A DNA stretch of 64,000 nt from Acorus gramineus (taxonomy: Eukaryota > Streptophyta > Magnoliopsida > Acorales > Acoraceae), in contig CM060851.1 of assembly GCA_030737835.1 (NCBI GenBank), positions 11,088,154 to 11,152,153 of the forward strand, given 5' to 3'. Positions 54,116 to 64,000 of the stretch are shown here, piece after piece (position 1 is the stretch's first letter; every line of letters begins with the position of its first letter). The notes beneath the pieces are model-generated. The model saw nothing but the letters and a program-made list of their open reading frames with translations. It was not told where the DNA came from and did not search any database. The translations under genes were made by a program, and so were the position numbers.

Positions 54116-55657
54116 TGATGTAGTGCGATCATGAACCGTTCAATCGACATTGAAGACCACCAAATGGATGATAATAATTGATTTACAATTTTAATAATTT
54201 TCGAGTTTGTTAGGATTTCTTTTTAATTTTTAGAATCTGAATTTGAATTTGATTTCAAATTTAGATTTAGTTAGGATTTTAGTTAGATTTATTTGTGATT
54301 TGAAAGATTTATAGATTTGTTGACATTCTAGTTTGTTAGGACTCTCGAGAAGATTTTGATGAATAAAATTTATTTATTTTCTCTATTGTATTTTGTTATC
54401 ATAAGTGGATTAACAATGACATAGATTTTTCATCCTTTCTAACATTTTTAGGAATCAACAGACTCGTTGAACTCCATCGTTCTGGCATTCTTTGCAAATC
54501 AACAGTGTTGTTGGAACCTGTAAATCTCGCATCCCTAAAGGTTGATCGAGTCAACAAAAGAGCATAGTACTACACTGCATTAGTTAGTATCAGAGCCTTG
54601 TCTATTTATCGAGGTAATCCATGATCCATTCCATTTATCGATAAAAAAAAAATCTTCTATCCAATCCGTACACTCAGAAACTCTCAACATCCATAACCTA
54701 TCTCCATTTGATTCATGCCCTTCCAAATCCCATCCGTACAACCCCACAACATTCATTCCCCTTTCAAAAAAAAAAAAAAAAAAAGCACTTTGATTTATCT
54801 CAACTAACCACCCAGATGAAATCCAACACCCACACGTCCACCAAATCTCTTATTTTTTTATGACTTTGCCACACCAAACCAAACCAAACCAAACCCCTAG
54901 GTTGATTAAAAAAAAATGCCGTCCAGAAAAAGTCCTCTTAGCGAAGCCTACAGTCATGACAAGGCTCAACAGTTCATCGCTGATGCAATGAAGGAGTGAT
55001 TCGATGCGCTAACATAGCAGATGAAGGCAATGATGGTGTTTATGCAATGTCGGGAGGGACCACCAACCCCACGATCAGTAGCCCCACGATCCATGGCGGA
55101 GGAACCTATTGATAGTGATTTCATCAAGCCGTTCAAAGGCAAATCTTCCGTCTATTTTCGATGAAGAGATTGAAGAGGTGAAGCTTCCACTTATCTTTAA
55201 TGAAGAGATTGAAGAGGTGAGCTTTCAACCTATCTTCGATGAATTGAAGAGGCGGACCTTCCACCAATCTTTGATGAAGAAATCGAGAATATAAACATTC
55301 CATTGATCTTCGATAAAGAGATGGAGAAGACCGAGCCCAAGAACTCCCCAAAAATATTTGACCCCGTTCAATTCACTCATACCTCTTCATCATCTAAAAA
55401 TTCATCATAAGAAGCATTTTACCCGTGTTACCATAATTTTGTGGATCCATTCTTTTCAAAAATCATGGTTATAACTCCTAGATTATTATCAAAATTGTAT
55501 AAGGAGCACTCGCCATAGGAACTTGTGGTGGACCCTAGTTGTATAAAAGTCACAGGTGAATCACGTCATCAAATGTTTGGACTACATCACCAACTTGTTC
55601 AACCAAATTCAAGGAAGAGTTTTTCTCAAGAGGGAGGGAATGATGTAGCGTGATCAT
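54116..55657 (+). mobile_element. Small non-autonomous LTR element, interrupted in its 3' LTR
   Basis: 5' LTR 54116-54579 (TGATGTAGTGCGATCAT to TACACTGCA), primer-binding site TAGTATCAGAGCC at about 54584, an internal region of about 1.05 kb, polypurine tract CAAGAGGGAGGGAA (55627-55640) and 3' LTR start TGATGTAGCGTGATCAT at 55641. The 3' LTR is cut after 17 bases by the gypsy LTR at 55658. The remainder should be beyond the right end of the window. The internal region has no pol. Confidence 0.75.
54902..55640 (+). pseudogene. Degenerate gag-like remnant of the small LTR element
   Basis: Starts MPSRKSPLSEAYSHDKAQQF, then IADAMKE with stops at about 55000 and 55015; the end reads KVTGESRHQMFGLHHQLVQP followed by FSQEGGNDVA across the polypurine tract, a 3' end often seen in plant LTR elements. 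Between lie short repeats coding IFDEEIEEV, which occur four times (55150-55330). No protease or reverse transcriptase. Confidence 0.5.
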
Positions 55658-57562
55658 TGTCACGCCCCAGGGCGGCCGTCCCCGGGACGCGGCAAGTGTA
55701 TATATAATATCAGAAACTACACAGGAGGTCAACAATATATCATACACAAACAACCAGAATGACACACAGACAACAAAGGGCTGACATGATATATACACCA
55801 AATGCGGAAGCAAAAGACTGAATCTGTAAATAAACATTCTACAGACTCGATACTCAATCATCTGTCCTGTGAGAGCCAATATACACAAATACAACTGAAC
55901 ATATACAAACACGTGCCAAGCACGGAAATCAAATACATACAGTCAAGAAGGGATGCTGATAACCTCTAGCACTCGCGGAACGTGGCGCTGCTCCGTACTG
56001 AAGGAATCCCTCGGAAAGCTCCAACTGCTGCTTCGGCTCTAGCTCAGGCTCAGTGACCACTGGGGAAAAACATATGCGAGGGGTGAGCCACACGCTCAGT
56101 GAATAGCACAACCCATGCATCACAGACAATATTTACCACAATTCCATTATTTATCCAGCCTCTAAGACATAACAACATAATCCAGTGATTCGTACTTCGC
56201 CGAACCACCACACCCTCACCCTCACCCATCAATGGGTGACATAGGCTATTGGGACTGATAATCATCCATTCACAAATCCAGTAGGTCACTCATCGCCAAC
56301 CCACTACACCCTCACTCTCACCCTACCACGGGTGACATAGGATTTTGGGACTGACTAGGCTGTTGGTCACCCTTGGTCCACCGATAGTCTCTCCTCCACT
56401 CCGTAGGCCGCTTGGTTTTCACCCACAACTTCGGCCCAGTCCGAAACCAAATCAGGAGGCGCCTACTGATGGGAACCCTTGGAAGGGACGACCTTTCTAA
56501 CGCTGGGGTAGTCTCTACCGGATCCAATGAGGGGGACAGAACAGCCTATCCATACGCATATGATCCACTCGGATCCGCCGACTACACATCCCTACAACTC
56601 AAATGTCATGAACTCTTCAGAGTTCCTCCAGGGCGCATAACCACGATGCGGGGAAACATGTACATAAAAGCAAGGTTTGAATATCATTGGGGGAAAGAAA
56701 CTCGGGAGGGCGGCGTGAGTTCCTGTTATAGGATACCCCGACAACCAAACAAGGAACACGGAGTACCCTAACCCGGGTCTCACCGCTGTCCTCGCAAGGC
56801 CCCTCCCCTATAATATTCACTAACAGGCTAATAACCATACCAATCATGCAACATTACTTATAATATTATTGGGACTAGAAACCTTGGGAGGGCAGCATGA
56901 GGTCCCGATACAGGACATCCCGACAACCAAACAAGGAACACGGAGTACCCTAACACGGGTCTCAATGTTGACCTCGCAAGGCTCCTCCCTATAATATTAT
57001 CTAAGGCATGCGATTTAACATACACTAGCATTTAAATTAATAAACAAACTAGTAGGACGCATGCGTAGGCCGAGGTTTCCTAGCATGAAAACAGGGGGAC
57101 ATGGTGCATGGCTCTCACACCTATCCTATTGGTGCAAGTCCCTAACATAAAAGCCTAGGGTAGCATGCGTTCTACATGTAAATCATACAAGCATGGATTA
57201 CATATTACTGCAGGTTAATATACATCCATGGTGCCCTAGGAGAGGTCGGTATACGCCCAAATGCGTATGACCCCTCTCTACTGGGTTGGATTGTCCCACT
57301 CACCGGTATCTCGGTCGTCGCGCGACCGTCCGTCCAGATCTGCAAGACAGACATTCAATATGGTGAGAACAATACATAAGTACTCTAAAATACCCAAACA
57401 TACAAAAACCCACAACTAAACACCTAACACTCGGGCAAACGTGCATACGACCCGCACGCACGCTAGCTCGAGCACTCCGGCTACCACTCGCACGGCCGCC
57501 ACCCACCCGCACGGCCGCTCGACCGCCCGGGTGCACCGCCGCGCCTCAGCCAATGCACCTCG
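55658..57562 (-). mobile_element. Partial gypsy LTR in reverse, same family as the solo LTR
   Basis: Begins TGTCACGCCCCAGGGCGGCC, parallel with 11375 onward, and follows the solo LTR closely up to the edge of the GC-rich island (CGCCGCGCCTCAGCC, 57536-57550), where it is interrupted by TGTTATATTTG of the forward element. No primer-binding site precedes it, so it is a solo or 3' LTR. Its missing part should lie beyond the forward element, outside the window. Confidence 0.85.
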
Positions 57563-58189
57563 TGTTATATTTGTGTCACTTTTAGCCTGCTGGTAACCGT
57601 TAGAGCGTCCTAGCAGTTTTAAAATTTTTTAGGGTTTTTGGTCGGAACCGCTTATTTTCAGACTGTTAGCTATCGTCTGAGCTGGAGGACTCCGATTGGA
57701 AATCTGACTGCATATTTGGTGTCCTGGCGCCATTTTAGACCTCTCATGAAAATTTCATCGAATTCTGGCATTGTTTGCAAAAATTTCGCAGTTCCGGGGC
57801 GTATCCGGGTTTTTAAGTCGCGCTCTACTTAAAAGGAATTTAAAATCGAGTAGCACTATTCATCATCTTCCCGACTTGATCCCTCTCTCTCCTCTTCTCC
57901 GTTTTTCTTCCTTTCAAGCCCCCTAGACCCCTCAAAATCGAAAACCTAAAGCACGGGAAGTGTAGATCGGGTCCCGATCTACGCTCCGGTGTCTTCAAAT
58001 CCGAATTCCGACGATCCTAGCCTCCCCGACCTCCCCTCTCTCTCCTCTGTTTCGAGCCAAATCGAGGGCCGTGATAGATCGGGGCGTAAGAGAAGGCTTT
58101 TGGGAAGGGTTTCGGCTCGTGGAGATCCACCGGACGCCTCTTCCTCCCCTCGGTAAGCCTCTTTTCCCTCTTTTTTCTTGTCTAGATGA

Positions 58190-59045
58190 ATGCTGGGGGG
58201 GGGGGGTTTTGTGTTTGGGGGTGGTTGGTGGCAGTGGGGGTCGTCGGAGGGTGGTCGGAGGTGGTGTGGAGGGGTCGGCAGCCGTGGGAGGGGTGGTTGG
58301 AGGTGCTCGGCAGGCAGGGCCACTGTCCCGGGCAGCAGGCAGAGCAGCAGCAGCGCGCAGGCTGGGCGCGCGCAAGCATGCGCGCGTGCGTGCGCGGGCG
58401 CGCGTGCGCGCGGCGTGCAAGCTGGCGCGCGCGGGAGGCGTGCTGTGCTGGTCGTGCAGGCGTGCTGTGCCGGTCGTGCGGGCGTGCTGGGGGCCTCAGG
58501 CAGCGGGCAGCGAGCGCGAGGAGCTGGTGCGCGAGGTGCTGGGCCGGCTGGGCGTGCGCGCGTGCGTGCGCGCGAGCGTGCGCGCGCGGGCGTGCGCTCG
58601 GAGGTGCGTGCGAGGTGTGCGCGAGGCGCAGCGGGGCAGGCGAGGTGCGTGCGAGGTGCGCGCGAGGTGTTAGGCGTGCGCGAGGTGGTGGCCGAGGTGC
58701 TAGGCGTGCGCGGCGGAGCGGCGGAGGTGCGCGCGGGGTGCGCGCGGGGCGAGGAGGCGCGCGCGAGGCGTGCGCGGGGCGCGGCAAGGCAGGGATGGTG
58801 TGCGCGGGGGCGAGGCGCCGCGCGCGGGGGCGTGCGGGGTGCTCGCGGGCCAGCGCACGGCGTGCGGGGCGCGTGCGGGCTGCCGCGGCTGGGCTCGGTG
58901 GACGCGCGGAGCCCCGGGCGGTGCGCGGAGTGCGCGGGCTGAGGCGCGGCGGCGCGTCCGGGCGGTCGGGTGGCCGTGCGGGTGGTGGCCGGCCGTGCGG
59001 GGGTTGTCGGAGTGCTCGGGCTAGCGTGCGTGCGGGTCGTATGCA
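58190..59045. other. GC/CpG-rich island in the forward LTR
   Basis: Nearly all G and C, with CGCGCG and GTGCGCGC runs and a G-run at 58195-58206. Open frames up to 355 codons on both strands code only Arg/Ala/Gly/Pro-type products and are not supported as genes. Confidence 0.85.
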
Positions 59046-59479
59046 CGTTTGCCCGAGTGTTGGGAGTTTAATTGTGGGTTTATGTATTTAATGATATTTG
59101 TGGATTTATACTTACCAAATAATACCCTGTCTTGCAGATCTCGACGGGCGATCGCGCGACGACCCAGATACTGGTGAGTGGGACAATCCAACCCAGTAGA
59201 GAGGTGTTATACGCACTTGGGCGTATACCGACCTCTCCTGGGGCACCGTGGATTATATTAACCTGTAATAATATGTATTGCATGTGAGCATGATGAAAAT
59301 GTAGAATGCATGCTACCCTAGGCTTTTATGTTAGGGACTTGCACCCATAGGATATGCGTATGAGCCATGCAGCATGTCCCCTGGTTTTCATGCTAGGAAA
59401 CCCCGGCCTATGCATGCGTCCTACTAGTTTAATTATTAAATTAAATGCTGGTATCTGTTAGATCGCATGCCTTAGGATA

Positions 59480-59800
59480 ATATTATAGGGAGGAGCCTTG
59501 CGAGGTCAACGCTGAGACCCGTGTTAGGGTACTCCGTGTTCCTTGTTTGGTTGTCGGGATGTCCTGTATCGGGACCTCGGGCTGCCCTCCCAAGGTTCTA
59601 GTCCCAATAATATTATATGTAATGATTGTATGATTGGTATAATTATTAGTATAGTTGGTAGATATTATAGGGGAGGGGCCTTGCAAGGACAGCGGTGAGA
59701 CCCGGGTTAGGGTACTCCGTGTTCCTTGTTTGGTTGTCGGGGTATCCTATAACGGGAACTCACGCCGCCCTTCCGAGTTTCTTTCCCCCAATGATATTCC
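59480..59800 (+). repeat. Two copies of a ~180-base unit in the LTR
   Basis: GGGTTAGGGTACTCCGTGTT and CCTTGTTTGGTTGTCGGG followed by CTGCCCTCC or CCGCCCTTCC occur at about 59522-59595 and 59702-59775, each preceded by ATATTATAGGGGAGG-type sequence. A third, diverged copy lies in the internal region at about 62880-63000. Confidence 0.85.
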
Positions 59801-60124
59801 AGCCTTACTGATTTTTGTACATGTTCCCGCATCTTGATGATGCACCTGGTTGAATTCAGAGGAATTCATGACATTTGAGTTGTAATGATATGTAGTTGGC
59901 GGATCCGAGTGGATCATATGCGTATGGATAGGCTGTTCTGTTCCCTGCGTTGGATTCGGTAGAGGCTACCCCCAGCGTTAGACAGGGCCTTCCTGACAGA
60001 GGGCTCCCATTAGTAGGCACCTCCTGATTTGGTTTCGGACTGTGCTGAATGTGGGAGTAGACCAGGCGGCCTACGGAGTGGAGGGAGAGACTATCGGTGG
60101 ACCAAGGGTGACCAACAGCCTAGT

Positions 60125-60300
60125 CAGTCCCAAAATCCTATGTCACCCGTGGTAGGGTGAGGGTGAGGGTGTAGTGGGTTGGCGATGAGCGACCTACTGG
60201 ATTTGTGAATAGATGATTATCAGTCCCAATAGCCTATGTCACCCATGGATGGGTGAGGGTGAGGGTGTGGTGGTTCGGCGAAGTACGAACCACTGGTTTA
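60125..60300 (+). repeat. Tandem ~90-base repeat in the LTR
   Basis: AGTCCCAAAATCCTATGTCACCC and AGTCCCAATAGCCTATGTCACCC each lead into GGGTGAGGGTGAGGGTG and then into a CGxCGAxGxxCGAxCxACTGG block, two units in tandem. Also present in both reverse copies of the LTR (11930-12080, 56190-56350). Confidence 0.85.
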
Positions 60301-60830
60301 TGTTGTTATGTATTGATGGCTGAATAAAATAATGGAATATTGGTAAATATTGTCTGTGATGCGTGGGTTGTGCTGTTCACTGAGCGTGTGGCTCACCCCT
60401 CGCACATGTTTTTCCCCAGTGGTCACTGAGCCTGAGCTGGAGCCGGAGCAGCAGTTGGAGCTTTCCGAGGGATTTCTTCAGTAGCGGAGCAGCGCTACGT
60501 CCGCGAGTACCAGAGGCTATCAGCATCCCTTTCTTGGCTGTATGTATTGTATTTCCGTGCTTGGCACGTGTTGTATATATTCAGTTGTTTCCATGTATAT
60601 TGGCTCTCACAGGACGTATGATTGTGTATCGAGTCTGTAATATGTTTTGGATCACAGACTCAGTTTTAGCTTCCGCTATATTGTGTATATATTATGTCAG
60701 CCCTGTTTGATCTGTGTTGTCATTTTATTTGTGGTTTAGATATATATATTGACCTCCTGTGTAGGTTTCTGATATGATATATACACTTGCCGCGTCCCTG
60801 GGTTGGCCGCCCTGGGGCGTGACAAAAAGT

Positions 60831-60842
60831 TGGTATCAGAGC
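60831..60842 (+). promoter_or_regulatory. Primer-binding site of the forward gypsy element
   Basis: TGGTATCAGAGC, complementary to initiator Met-tRNA, six bases after the LTR end. Confidence 0.9.
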
Positions 60843-60944
60843 CTGGTCCTGTCAGAGCCAATAGTCTTCCTTTCGTAGAGATGAGTCCTAGGATTTTGAT
60901 ATGAGTATTCTGATCCTAGTGTCTGGTTTTCTTAGGGTGCTAAT

Positions 60945-62299
60945 ATGCCTCCTCGCAGAGGACGGCGCGGACGAGGTCCCTCTCGGTCTTTGGAGGTTTC
61001 CGGACCTACCAGAGACGAGGATGCTACCGGAGAGCCCTTGACGCAGGAGCCTCCTGCTTGGGAGCGTGCTTTCGCTCGGTTGGCTGATTTGGTGGAGACA
61101 CAGACGAGGATGTTGGCAGAGCAGGCTAGGGAGATTCAGGAGCTGAGGGTGACCCGCGAGGCAGTTCCGCCGGTCCCCTTGGTGGTAGATCCGCCTGTGG
61201 TACCCGATGTACCCCCAGTTCCTGTGGCAGTTCCGGCAGTGAGAGTTGAGGATCCCCTGCAGAGGGAGGAGGAGCTAGAGGCGGCAGCGCGAGTGCAGCA
61301 GAGTGGCCTCGCAGCCTTTCTAAAGCTCCATCCTCCCGAGTTTCATGGGCAGTCGGCAGATCCTCTTGCGCCAGAGCGTTGGTTGAGGGAGGTGGACACG
61401 ATTTTCGCGGCCATGCTTTGCACCGATCGCCAGCGAGTCGCCCTGGCCACCTTTATGCTGAAGGGTGACGCCGCTGATTGGTGGGCTACCCGAGTGGTGG
61501 ACATTCCAGAGGGAGTGGAGCAGCTTTCTTGGGCGGGTTTCCGGAGGCATTTTCTGGACGAGTATTTTCCGTTCTCGACGCGACAGCTAGTGGAGCGGGA
61601 GTTCGAGCAGCTGACGCAGGGCTCCATGTCCGTCGCTGACTACTCTGCGCGCTTCACGAGTCTGTCCAGATTTGCTCCAGCCTTGGTGATGGACGAGGTC
61701 ACGAGGTGCCGGCGATTCGAGCTGGGTCTCAGCAGCGCTATCCGGGTGCACGTCACTGCCCACGCTTTCACGAGGTACTCCGACGTAGTGTCTCGGGCGA
61801 AGACCGTCGAGAGAGACCTCGGGATTCAAGTGCGGGCTCCGACCCCTTCTTCAGATCAGGGTCCTTCCGGGAGTCGGGACCAGGGGCAGCGCAAGAGGAA
61901 GAGGCCCCGCTTCGAGCAGTCAGCGGCTGCCTCTCCTCCAGCAGATGCGGTGCCAGTATGGGATCCGGCGCCCATTGCAGCAGTGCCCATCCAGTCCTGG
62001 CAGCCGGAGAGCGGCGCTGTTTTCATTGTCAGCGCATCGGGCATATCAGATTCAATTGCCCTGATGCTGATCGGCCCCGAGTGTTGCCTCCGCAGCCGCC
62101 GTTCTTGCAGCAGCAGCTTCCGGGCCAGCAGCAGCAGCAGCCTCAGCGTCAGCAGCAGCCAGTGCAGCCGGCGAGGCGTGCCCCTGCTCCTCAGCCGCGG
62201 TTGGTTCAAGGCAGAGTTGCAGCGCTTACGGCCGAGGAGGCGCAGCCTTCGGGTGTCATGGTTCGAGGTATCATCTTGTGTTCCCAGCTTCTAGTATAA
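60945..62299 (+). pseudogene. gypsy gag with a frameshift before the zinc knuckle
   Basis: From MPPRRGRRGRGPSR, a basic start, then a coiled segment, then the Retrotrans_gag domain (about residues 125-290): HPPEFHG, ERWLREVDTIFAAM, ATFMLKGDAADWW, WAGFRRHFLDEYFP and FEQLTQGSMSVADYSARF. The reading frame opened at 60945 runs to 62294, but near 62000-62020 homology moves to another frame, where a CCHC knuckle CFHCQRIGHIRFNC (62027-62068) and a Gln-rich tail follow to 62299. Just after, VMVRGIIL is the expected start of the protease region, where pol is cut off. Gag forms the particle of the element; this copy would make a product without a knuckle. Confidence 0.88.
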
Positions 62300-63130
62300 G
62301 GATAGGTGTGTGTGTAATTGGTGGTTATTATGCAAGTGTGTGGGGTATCTGGATGAGTGAGTGTCAAGAGCGGTTGTTTGGGTTAAGGAAGCCGGGTTTA
62401 GCCGTCCTGGCAGTGAGTTCCCATCAGTAGGTACCACCGATGCAGTCGGAGGGGTACTGAATTTGGGAGTATGCTAGGTAGGGGCTACCCGGTAAGAGAT
62501 TATTGAATGGTGTCGCGAGCGTGGAATCGCTCTCCCCTTAGTTGGATCCGCGTAGTACAGCCCCGGCGTTAGACAGGCTCCCGGTCAGAGGACCAGGCGA
62601 GCTACGGAGCGGGGAGAGGCTACGGTGGACCAGGGGTAGAGAGCAGTCTAAGTCTCTCCCAAAGTCCCAAAATGTCTCCTTTCGGGAGTGAGGGTGTGGA
62701 TGAGGCGAAGGCGGGTCGCTCGTAACCCAATTTCTGTTGGACCGTTCCCAATGATGTTGGGTCGGTCTTGCAAAGGATGTTGAATGACATCGTTGGGTGA
62801 TCATCTAGAGGTAGATGATCCGGAGGAGTTAGTGGTATTCTTTTAAATGATGTCTTCTTCCAGTGTTCCTTTCTGGATTAAGGGGCCTTGTGAGGTCGGC
62901 GTTGGAACCCGGGCTAGGGTACTTCGTGTTCCTTGTTTGGTTGTCGGGGTATCCTATATCGGGATTCCATGGTGCCCTCCCGAGGTTTCTTTTCCCAGGT
63001 AAGGGATGCCATGGAAACATCAGATAGATGAGAGATCAAGTGCGAGTTTGGTTAGAGGTTAAGGCCTTTTGGGCTGAGTGGTTTCTGGTAAAGGCATATC
63101 TGTGGACCCGGGTAAGACGTTTGCTATGTC
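62300..63130 (+). other. Internal region with LTR-like sequence in altered order
   Basis: No coding homology. Blocks resemble the element's own LTR: CCCGGCGTTAGACAGG...GGACCAGG...AAGTCCCAAAATG (62563-62675) like 59965-60135, and TTCCTTGTTTGGTTGTCGGG with flanks (62928-62990) like 59535-59600; in the LTR the second block comes before the first. Confidence 0.6.
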
Positions 63131-63139
63131 GAATTGGCG

Positions 63140-63620
63140 TAGGCCGTCGAACCCCGCAAGGATTCAGAGCTTCCCGAGTTGGAGGGTTATTGTAGGAAGC
63201 TTGACGAGGGACTCTCGAAGATAGCTGTTCCTCTTAACCGCCTTACTCGGAAGGATGTCCGGTTCGAGTGGTCCCCTTCTTGCGAGGAGAGCTTCCTGGA
63301 GTTTATCGGAGGCTCACCTCAGCGCCAATTCTTTCCTCTCCGTCTTGGAGTGGTGGGTTCGCAGTTGGGTAAAGGTGTCCACGATCCTGCTCACGTCATC
63401 CCGTTCGAGCCGCTCGTCTCTGAGCCGGACAGTCATTCGTGGAGCAGTCGATTGAGATCATGGACCGCCGCGTGAGGAGGTCTGCACCAAGACCGTCCAG
63501 TTGGTCGAGGTGCGATGGCAGCACCGTTCCGGTGTTAAGGACACTTAGGAGCTCAAGGGATGCCAGGTGTGACGCGTCTTTTCCCCTCCTAGATGTTTTT
63601 GCATATTTTGAGGACAAAAT
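63140..63620 (+). pseudogene. Remnants of gypsy pol: reverse transcriptase/RNase H junction joined to chromodomain tail
   Basis: GYCRKLDEGLSKIAVPLNRL and TRKDVRFEWSPSCEESFLEF (63182-63305) are the usual reverse transcriptase to RNase H junction. They are followed directly by GKGVHDPAHVIPFEPL (about 63367-63415) and, in changing frames, MDRRVRRSA and LVEVRWQHRS (63460-63530), the C-terminal chromodomain region. RNase H and integrase between them are deleted. The end FEDKIS just before the polypurine tract is usual for this group. Confidence 0.75.
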
Positions 63621-63625
63621 TTCCT

Positions 63626-63638
63626 AAGGGGGGAAGAA
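63626..63638 (+). other. Polypurine tract of the forward gypsy element
   Basis: AAGGGGGGAAGAA directly before the 3' LTR. Confidence 0.88.
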
Positions 63639-64000
63639 TGTTATATTTGTGTCACTTTTAGCCTGCTGGTAACCGTTAGAGCGTCCTGGCAGTTTTAAAA
63701 TTTTTAGGGTTTTTGGTCGGAACCGCATAATTTCAGACTGTTAGCTATCGTCTGAGCTAGAGGACTCCGATTGGAAATCTGACTGCATATTTGGTGTCCT
63801 GGCGCCATTTTAGACCTCTCATGAAAGTTTCATCGAATTCTGGCATCGTTTGCAAAAATTTCGCAGTTCCGGGGCGTATCCGGGTTTTTAAGTCGCGCTC
63901 TACTTAAAAGGAATCAAAATCTACACTATTCATCATCTTCCCGACGATCTCTCTCTCCTCTCTCCGTTTTTCTTCCTTTCAAGCCCCCTAGACCCCTCAA
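63639..64000 (+). repeat. 3' LTR of the forward gypsy element, first 362 bases
   Basis: Starts TGTTATATTTGTGTC and follows the 5' LTR with a few substitutions and short indels (for example within the T-run near 63705 and near 63915). Continues past the window end. Confidence 0.93.

Larger units (their letters stand above)
57563..60824 (+). repeat. 5' LTR of the forward gypsy element
   Basis: TGTTATATTTGTGTC to GGGGCGTGACA. Contains a possible donor CTCG/GTAAGCC at about 58153, a GC island (58190-59045) and tandem repeats (59480-59800 and 60125-60300). Colinear with the solo LTR at 11375-14591 in the opposite orientation. Confidence 0.93.
57563..64000 (+). mobile_element. Internally deleted Ty3/gypsy element (chromovirus, Tekay/Del-like), runs off window
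   Basis: 5' LTR 57563-60824 (3262 bp), primer-binding site, gag, remnants of pol, polypurine tract and the first 362 bases of the 3' LTR (from 63639). The internal region is only about 2.8 kb; protease, most of reverse transcriptase and integrase are deleted. The gag type, the very long LTR and the DPAHVIPFEPL tail fit the Tekay/Del chromovirus group. The visible parts of the two LTRs are highly similar, so the insertion is fairly young. Confidence 0.88.

Noticed and set aside
56412..56771. 119-codon frame in the reverse gypsy LTR
   Set aside because: Lies wholly within LTR sequence; the matching region of the other copies is interrupted.
57979..59091. Open frames of 355, 301, 250 and 201 codons in the forward LTR
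   Set aside because: Same compositional effect; mutually overlapping on both strands and not linked to a domain.
60125..60300. CRISPR-like direct repeats
   Set aside because: Only two units, inside a plant LTR; tandem duplication explains it.

Overview
This is a transposon-dense stretch of a flowering-plant nuclear genome. The support for that is spliced genes with GT-AG introns, a plant kinesin-1, a plant class-II serine carboxypeptidase, FAR1/MURA and ULP1-type transposon genes, and Ty1/copia, Ty3/gypsy, LINE, hAT, Mutator and Harbinger remnants. I cannot name the species. Only three host genes are supported, all on the minus strand and all of mosaic exon structure: a conserved protein of unknown function (17339-18905, 4 exons, 414 aa), a serine carboxypeptidase-like gene (20632-26859, 9 exons, 463 aa) and a kinesin-1 motor gene (48963-51860, 16 exons, 468 aa). 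For all three the exon phases close exactly across every intron I propose.

Layout. 1-6.85 kb: a decayed Mutator-like element whose left end is outside the window, carrying a FAR1/MURA-type transposase fragment (+) and, tail to tail with it, a ULP1 (C48) protease-like pseudogene (-); its non-coding parts are full of TGTTACATT/AATGTAACA words. 7.5-10.4 kb: an internally deleted copia element (-) with 5-bp target duplication AAATG. 10.6-10.95 kb: LINE tail. 11.4-14.6 kb: a solo 3.2-kb Ty3/gypsy LTR (-) with target duplication TACTG. 14.8-15.75 kb: a foldback Mutator-type element with a 9-bp duplication. 17.3-26.9 kb: the two adjacent host genes. 27-37 kb: AT-rich, gene-free DNA holding two related Mutator-like MITEs, an element that carries an array of 38-nt perfect palindromes, and a small hAT-like MITE. 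37.1-41.9 kb: a structurally complete but mutated copia element (+), target duplication ATAAC. 42-48.4 kb: gene-free DNA with a Harbinger-like MITE, a 484-bp Mutator-like MITE, an 882-bp non-autonomous hAT element and a second LINE tail. 48.9-52.5 kb: kinesin-1. 52.8-64 kb: four nested retroelements: copia LTR/gag, interrupted by a small non-autonomous LTR element, interrupted by a reverse gypsy LTR, interrupted in turn by a forward gypsy element of the same family that runs off the right end.

How the parts relate: the host genes are unrelated in function and merely neighbours. The 3.2-kb LTR family is the dominant recent invader (solo copy at 11.4 kb, partial reverse copy at 55.7 kb, internally deleted forward element from 57.6 kb). 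No intact autonomous transposon is visible. The most unusual structure is the palindrome-array element at 34.6-35.8 kb, which also encloses a promoter-like segment.
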